Of a stretch of DNA of 64,000 nucleotides, positions 58,415-64,000 are shown piece after piece; position 1 is the first letter of the stretch, and each line of letters starts with the position of its first letter. Made by a program: the position numbers and the translations under genes. The notes under the pieces were generated by a model that worked only from the letters and a program-made list of their open reading frames with translations, was not told the origin of the DNA and searched no databases. Source of the stretch: Lepas anatifera (taxonomy: Eukaryota > Arthropoda > Thecostraca > Lepadidae); the NCBI GenBank assembly GCA_034440635.1, contig JAOTON010000767.1:1984001-2048000 (forward strand). The letters are read 5' to 3'.

Positions 58415-58736
58415 TGGAGACACCACCCACATTCAAAGCACCTGCGCACAGAAATAATTGTAGAACCATGTCAGCCCAATTTTTCAATCATTACTGACCG
58501 AACCGATCTACGATTAATTTTGGATTTATAACGTATATAATGTGTATTCGTAACTTTGTGTCTTATGTCACTCATGTTGTCTGAGGATGTCAATTGTACT
58601 GTTGAAATGCTACCTGAACATGTATAAGCACAATTCTCTCAGATTTGGACAACCAAGGGAAAAAACTACTCCGCAAAGTTGAAAGCCTCACCAAGAAAAA
58701 AACCAACACTCAATATTCCGTCATATTTAATGAAAC

Positions 58737-60189
58737 ATATATATATATATATATGTACTGCCACCATAGAAATATGGAAAAAATTGAGGATATAGAACCC
58801 AAACAGCTCCTAACATTCAACCTATCCTGCTTTACACAATTTTTAGGTCATGGGGATACGGAAATGTCGCGAGATATATAAGGACAACACTTTGATATTT
58901 TCACCCCTTCACTCCACCAATGAAATTCTGTGGGCTGGTTAGCAAACAGGCATCCCAGACGTTTTCACAAAGTTACATGCCTGTTGTCAGACACAAGGTT
59001 AATGTGATCTGGATACCCAGTATGTACTCCTGCGGAAAACTATAACGTCACAACAAATTTTCGGGAGCGAGTTCATCCATAAAAATCATTCTCATGTGTG
59101 ATCGTTACTTTCCGTCTGAAAATTGCGCCGATTCATTCTGAAACTGTAGATGAGAGTAGGCTACGAGCCTGCAAACTGAACACCTGGTTCGTTTTGGGCT
59201 TAATGTCAGGCGTCTAAAATTGTTGCGTGACCGTCTCTAAAAGTCAGAAAAGCGCCCCTAAAGCCTCTAAGCCAAACCCGAATGCAGCTCACTGGCAAAG
59301 CTCACCGTAAAAATGCGACTCGTTCTATGTTCGCACGATATCTAGGAATAGCACACCTACACTTGTTCACAACACTGCCCCGCTCAGGGCGGGACCTCCA
59401 CGCTGCTGCAAACAATGTCGTATTTCCAACAAGACTGGGAGACCATTTTTTTAGATAAAATATGTCCACAGGATCTATTCAGACCCGAACATATCTCGTA
59501 TGATGCTCTCGAATCATGGAATCCAATTCGGACCATTCACACTAGCCCGCGCTAGCAAATGCAAGCTCCTAGGCCGAAGGCCAATATTTTGGCATTGGCA
59601 CATCCCCACTGGTTCAGAACTGTAAAGCATCCCTCCCGTTCCCCTCGCTTTCCAGCCAGAAGCGAGCCGTTTCACTTCTGGACCTCGAAAACACCGACAG
59701 CGCCCCCGTCATGCAGCAGCTGGTTTCCCTTCTGGTGCCGCGTCCGTACTGGCATGTGCGCGAGTGTGAGTGGAGCGCTGAACAAGGATGGCAGGCACGG
59801 ACATAGATGTGACGTAGGAGGGCACGTGCCGGCCATCTCTGCCAGCACTCTGACTGTATCAGTCACCACTCATGTTACCTATCCGGCACCACTCCTCTGG
59901 CCAGGCGCAGATTTGGGGGCAAAGGGGGCACGTATCCCCCATCCCGATCGATCCTCGGCGCCCTCTGAAATGTCGCTCCCCACCCTCCCCCAGAATGCGA
60001 AAATCGGCGACCAACTGATAGGTTTTGCCGGTCAAAAGTGGCGCCCCCTGGTCCGGATGCCCCCCCCCCCGATCGGAAATTCCTGTATCCGCCTATGCAT
60101 CTGACCCTATAGGGCCAAATATATATATTTAGATACATCTAAACTATATTTACATCGTAACAACACGGCTCTGCCAAGAGCCAAACAGC
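58737..60189. other. No recognised gene; contains a GC-rich dispersed repeat
   Basis: 58737-58760 is an AT run. 59890-60105 is the inverse of the repeat at 1521-1800 (GGCGCC-rich, ending GTATCCGCCTATGCA). A 181-residue plus-strand frame (59559-60104) runs into that repeat and shows no motif, so it is not called. Confidence 0.35.
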
Positions 60190-61129
60190 CGAGGGATACG
60201 GACTTTCACCTTTATTCGTTAGAGAAACACGAGAATGGACAGCACGTGACACGAGTTAAAATAACGTATCCACCACATTTGAGGACCAAAAAAGAAGTAC
60301 AAAACCGACCCGGCCGGAAGCAGATGGCAGCACCAGAAAATATCGCCTGCCTGACATCTAGTGGCGAGACGTCCGAGCCTGTCGAATCTATTTTTCTTAT
60401 TATGCTTTCCTCTTGCTGAACCTTAAAACGGTCCGTTTACACAATAAAAAGGGAATCACACACACACACAAAGAAATGATTGTCGCAAGGTCTCTGGAAT
60501 GGAGCACCACCCCCGGCCCGGGGCCGACACCACACGGGTAGTTCCACGTAGGGGCCGCGAGGAAAGTGGGGAGCCGGCGAACACTCCAAAAAATTACACA
60601 AAGCACGCGAGCCATCGCAAAAACTACACCCGATCAGTATAAATGATGGCGATGAATCTCAAGCTATAAGTAATCATGGGCAGCCCAATGCAATTCATCG
60701 CGAGAAGTCTTGGGAATAATAATATTTCAAACACCACAATCACATCAAGCGGGGTTATAAATAACAAATAACTATAAATCTTGAATGAATGCAAGCTATT
60801 AGTCACTCAGACCACCCGAATTCCACGGGGTCTATTTCGGGTCATCACAAAAATCCCGCCAGTGTCAATCGCTCGCGGTAACAAACTTATCGACAACTCA
60901 TCATGGAGACAAATGCGGGGAAACAACCACAAAACAGGGTCGATAGACCGTGGCTAAACCTGCCTTGCTACAGCTACATTTCCGGGGACGACTAAAACGG
61001 TACAGAGGTCACGGCGTCAAACTCTTGAACATCGCCACCATTATGAAATACAACACCAAGTCGAACGACGGCGGTTGACTAGCCAAGTTGTAGTTTTCCC
61101 AAGGTTTCACAGGTGGCAGCGCCGTCGGT
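60190..61129 (-). other. CanB: Probable 3' UTR of calcineurin B
   Basis: It follows the calcineurin B stop codon on the minus strand, free of recognised repeats. A minus-strand AATAAA lies at 60211-60216, followed by a CCTCGGCTGTTTGGC stretch. The end point is inferred from that signal; transcript data would be needed to fix it. Confidence 0.45.
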
Positions 61130-61177
61130 CTATACGTCGACCACCATCTTTTTGTGGACATCCGTGTTGCCCACAAT
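61130..61177 (-). CDS. CanB: Calcineurin subunit B, last coding exon
   Basis: Minus-strand acceptor CCCGCAG (61178-61180 holds CAG) is followed by codons for IVGNTDVHKKMVVDV and TAG (61130-61132). This is the invariant C-terminus of calcineurin B, which in insects reads VVGNTDIHKKMVVDV. The KKMVVDV tail packs on the catalytic A subunit. Only 16 codons long, it was found by looking for the continuation of the EF-hand exon at 63583-63705. Phase 0 joins FCS to IVGN correctly. Confidence 0.93.
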   Translation of the reverse strand: MVGNTDVHKKMVVDV

Positions 61178-63582
61178 CTGCGGGCCGGGAAGACTGTTAG
61201 GCGACACCACAGGGTGGAAGTGAGGTCAGTGCAATGAGACAGTCAACAAACCCAGGTCAATTTCACTCTATTCGGGTACATCCTCCATAAAACGAGGGTT
61301 TTCACGCTCCTGCGTCAAGGAAGCAAGACACGTTTGAAGAGGCTCTTGCTCTCTAAAACTCGACCCTCGGATGGTAGCGCGTTGTACTTTATGCAGACAA
61401 CGCTAGCAAGTCTGCACTATCCCGCATTGATTCTTGCGCGGGACATCTGGCGCTGCCCCTTCCTGCCTGTTCCTGAGCAGATGTTTCGACCGCACTTGAC
61501 GTTCTTGACGACCCGATGTTCGAACAGGCGGGACAAGGGGTACTGACCTGTCATTGGTACCAGTCTACAAGTCTGACCACCTGCGGTACCTGACGGTACC
61601 TGACAGACGAGTGGACGGCATACCAGTCGTCTCACATCAAGCGCGACAGGACCGTCGCCGGAGCCCAGTCCAGTGGCTGATCGACGCACCAGGGCACTCC
61701 AAACAGTGGAGGACAATCGGGGTAGGGCCGAGAGCGCGGCTGATTTCGACTCCCAAAACCGAACTGGCACCAAATTGGACAAAATTTATTTTTAAAAACG
61801 TTCTCCAATTCAGTACCAGGTCAATGAAACCTGTTGATCTAGCAAGGTCATAAATCATACAAATCTACTGCCAATGATAAAATAAACACAATGAGAAAAA
61901 ATCAAGGATAAAACCGAATCAACTTTACCCTTAACCCTCGCCCCACCGGGGGGCCATCGATGGCCCCCCCTAAGGTTTTTCCGGGATAGCAGAAAAACGA
62001 CGAGGCGCAGCACCGCGGTTGAGGGCTCTACCTCTCACTGCATCATTTTCCCATCATCCCTGAAATTTTTTACCCCGGGTCACCCAAGGTCAGGTCACCA
62101 GACGAGGTCAACCAAGGTCACCTCACTTCACCTTTAGAGCTCTGTAAGAGCTACATTTCAAAGTCGATCGATTTGAAACTTCCTACACTTCATGACCCCT
62201 CCAGGGTCTACAAGGTGTATATCCGGGATTTTTCGATTTCGTGCCCTGAGGTCAGGTCACGAGGCGACCTCTCCCATTGGAAAAGCATGGGGAAAAGCTA
62301 TTTCATGATATAAAAGCCACAAAAATGATTGCAAATACTCAGACTGCTCAGAACAACGTTTTTGGACACCCTTTCACGGATCCCAGGGGTCATATTTGCC
62401 CTTTGACTTTTCCAAGGTCATCCAAGGTCACCAGAGGTCAAAAATAGTATTTTGACAATAACTTTTGACCTAATTAAGCTTAGAGCGGTGAAACAAACAC
62501 CATCGTGTTTGTCTTGTCACTAGCTTTCATTTGATATACGGCAAGGTCACTTTTTGACCTTTCGTGACCTCAGGTCATATTAGGTCACGAGGTGACCTCT
62601 GGCGGTCAAACCACTGGCGGGAGGTCTTTACGTTCCACATAGCGGAAAAAGTACTGGCAATTTGCTATCAAATGTACTTTACCAGGCCTCAATAGCTCTA
62701 ATGACATAAGAGTTATGCCCAGTTTGCTTAATCATTGCATATTTGAGTGAAAATAGCCGATCTTGACCTAATTTGACCTCTGGAGGTCAAACCATTGACC
62801 TGAGCACTAAAACATGCGAAGTAATTTCTTACTGAATTCACGCGAGCTTTCTATTGCACTTTGCAGATTTGTGCTAACGCCCATATTTTCGGAGTTAGAG
62901 GGGGGGCCATCGATGGCCCTTCCCGGTGGGGCGAAGGTGGCGCCGGACCCCCGGTGGGGCGCGGGTTAAAATAATTGTTCATGAATCAAGATGCGTGCTT
63001 AACCCCAGACGACATATTAAGTGTAACAGGTTCAAATTTTTGACTCGATGCCTGGAAGTACCTCAAGACCACAGGACACTGGAAATTTGCAGTAATCTGA
63101 AGAGAAAAGGATGTGTCCCTCAATATCATGCGGCTCTAAAAACTTGATTCAAAAGTAATCAGTCTCCAGAACCCATTTGGTATTTGCAAAAGTGATATTG
63201 ACGCAGAAATCACAATACCTACCATCGCAGCCGAGTAAATAACAATTTTAGGTTATGGCAGTCTTACCAAAACATTGTATTCCCTCGCAAGCAGCTACTC
63301 CGAGGCTTACAAATTTCGGGTTCAAGAATAATTTCTGTAAATTGCTAGGTTATTAGTCAATTTTATAAGCGGAAATTCTTGTGCCTGTTTCTCAGACAAA
63401 ATGAAAAAAATAAACACCGGAAACAGGGCTCGACAACACCAGACTTTTTCGATCTCCCGCAGCGTGAGGGTCAGCACAATCTCTGTAAGCACAATCTGAA
63501 ATTATACCACGTTTTGTTAACATTTCCATCTGCCTTAGGAACGTAGACAGTCATCACATCAAAGACCACTGAGTCTACTCAC
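61178..63582 (-). other. CanB: Last intron of calcineurin B (2.4 kb)
   Basis: Donor GTGAGT on the minus strand at 63582-63577, acceptor CAG at 61180-61178, phase 0. Nearly half of it is the family A element at 61931-62969. The remaining sequence shows no other recognisable feature. The open frames at 61334-61853 are intronic and lack motifs. Confidence 0.85.
61931..62969 (+). mobile_element. TTAA family A element, full length, in a calcineurin B intron
   Basis: TTAA 61931-61934 and 62966-62969 bound 1039 bp. The left palindrome GGGGGCCATCGATGGCCCCC (61949-61968) is perfect, and the right one is GGGGGGCCATCGATGGCCC. The copy is very close to those at 22448 and 53010, which suggests recent activity. 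It is antisense to the host gene. Confidence 0.92.
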
Positions 63583-63705
63583 GCTGCAGAATTCCTCGAA
63601 GCAGATCTTGCCGTCCTCGTCTTTGTCGGCGAACAGGATGGTCTTATCCACGATCTGCTGCAGCTGCGTGTCCTTCAGATTGCTCCCCACCATCATCTTC
63701 AGCAC
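63583..63705 (-). CDS. CanB: Calcineurin subunit B, penultimate coding exon (EF-hand 4)
   Basis: Calcineurin B is the Ca2+-binding regulatory subunit of the phosphatase calcineurin. The minus-strand exon (123 nt, 41 codons, phase 0 at both ends) encodes [20 protein letters not shown] and then the fourth EF-hand, whose loop [12 protein letters not shown] has acidic residues at positions 1, 3, 5 and 12 and Gly at 6. It ends FCS before donor GTGAGT. The sequence is close to the insect protein. The acceptor is GCCGGCAG at 63706-63713. Earlier exons lie beyond the right edge. The acceptor lacks a normal pyrimidine tract because a minisatellite abuts it. Confidence 0.95.
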
Positions 63706-63710
63706 CTGCC

Positions 63711-63915
63711 GGCGCCACGGCACGTGAGGGGCTCTGTCTCAGCACCACGGCACGTGAGGGGCTCTGTCCCTGCATCACGGCACGTGAGGGGCTCTGTCCC
63801 TGCACCACGGCACGTGCGGGGTCTGCCCCGGCGCCACGGCACGTGAGGGGTCTGCCCCGGCGCCACGGCACGTAGGGGCTCTGTCTCAGCACCACGGCAC
63901 GTGGCTCGCTCTGCC
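63711..63915. repeat. 28-30 bp minisatellite next to a calcineurin B splice acceptor
   Basis: Seven units of GC[A/G]CCACGGCACGTGAGG followed by GGCTCTGTCTCA or GGTCTGCCCCG, 28-30 bp each. On the gene strand a unit contains GTGCTGA, which are also the first bases of the adjacent exon, so the array may have grown from the exon edge. Open frames over it (PWRRGRP-like repeats) are repeat artefacts. Confidence 0.9.
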
Positions 63916-64000
63916 AGACATTGTTTTAAATCAAAGGCCATAGTTGATGGGCGTTGACTGCCCCTTATTACAGATCTAGGATTTGGTCATGCGGCAACAA

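Larger units (their letters stand above)
56425..58736 (-). repeat. Right arm of the large inverted repeat
   Basis: Reverse complement of 52683-54997, separated from it by a 1427-bp spacer holding the reverse-transcriptase half of the Penelope-like element. Just outside its inner end (56380-56424) the phrase AAGAACATCTTTT is repeated. Its outer end passes into an AT run at 58737. Confidence 0.88.

Noticed and set aside
59559..60104. 181-residue plus-strand open frame
   Set aside because: Its second half lies in a dispersed GC-rich repeat that also occurs at 1521-1800.
63644..63941. Minus-strand open frames with PWRRGRP- and RAVAPGQ-like repeats
   Set aside because: Products of the minisatellite beside the calcineurin B exon. 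The true coding frame is the EF-hand exon that ends at the acceptor.

Overview
The window is eukaryotic. It has split genes with GT-AG introns, tRNA-derived SINEs, LINE and Penelope-like retroelement remnants, minisatellites, and many short non-autonomous DNA elements flanked by TTAA. The two host genes fit an arthropod: an SLC22-type organic cation transporter, and a calcineurin B subunit whose visible residues are close to the insect protein. A crustacean is plausible, but that is inference.

Host genes. (1) An SLC22-family transporter lies on the + strand in three coding exons (13357-14593, 36633-36960, 39172-39351). Intron 1 is about 22 kb and packed with transposons; intron 2 is about 2.2 kb. 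Exon 1 carries a one-base deletion in a C run, which is either a sequencing error or an inactivating lesion. (2) The last two coding exons of calcineurin B lie on the - strand (63583-63705 and 61130-61177), with a probable 3' UTR running left to about 60190. A 28-30 bp minisatellite abuts the acceptor of the upstream exon. No other intact host gene was recognised.

Mobile DNA. Most of the window is layered TTAA-flanked elements, piggyBac-like in target choice and in their CCC...GGG ends. They fall into several families, called A to H here (arbitrary names). Families A, B and G have a family-specific GC-rich palindrome next to the termini, and related motifs are visible in C and F. Several families have interiors crowded with AGGTCA/TGACCT hexamers. 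Nesting is frequent: A within A at 21587-23647, B within A at 48799-50254, A within a D/E-type copy at 30860-33782, and E within D at 25850-27695. A hAT-type MITE with a perfect 8-bp duplication sits in a B copy. tRNA-derived SINEs, a Jockey/CR1-like LINE, a second LINE 3' fragment and a Penelope-like element are also present. The Penelope-like element lies inside a 6-kb inverted repeat with arms of about 2.3 kb.

Most unusual locus. At 28683-30467, inside intron 1 and antisense to the transporter, one insertion with a 10-bp target duplication carries the C-terminal segment of a retroelement polyprotein. It is joined in the same reading frame to a USP8-like ubiquitin-specific protease catalytic domain. 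Two in-frame TGA codons and one frameshift show this copy is decayed. It may record a retroelement that captured a deubiquitinase, or a chimeric retrocopy.
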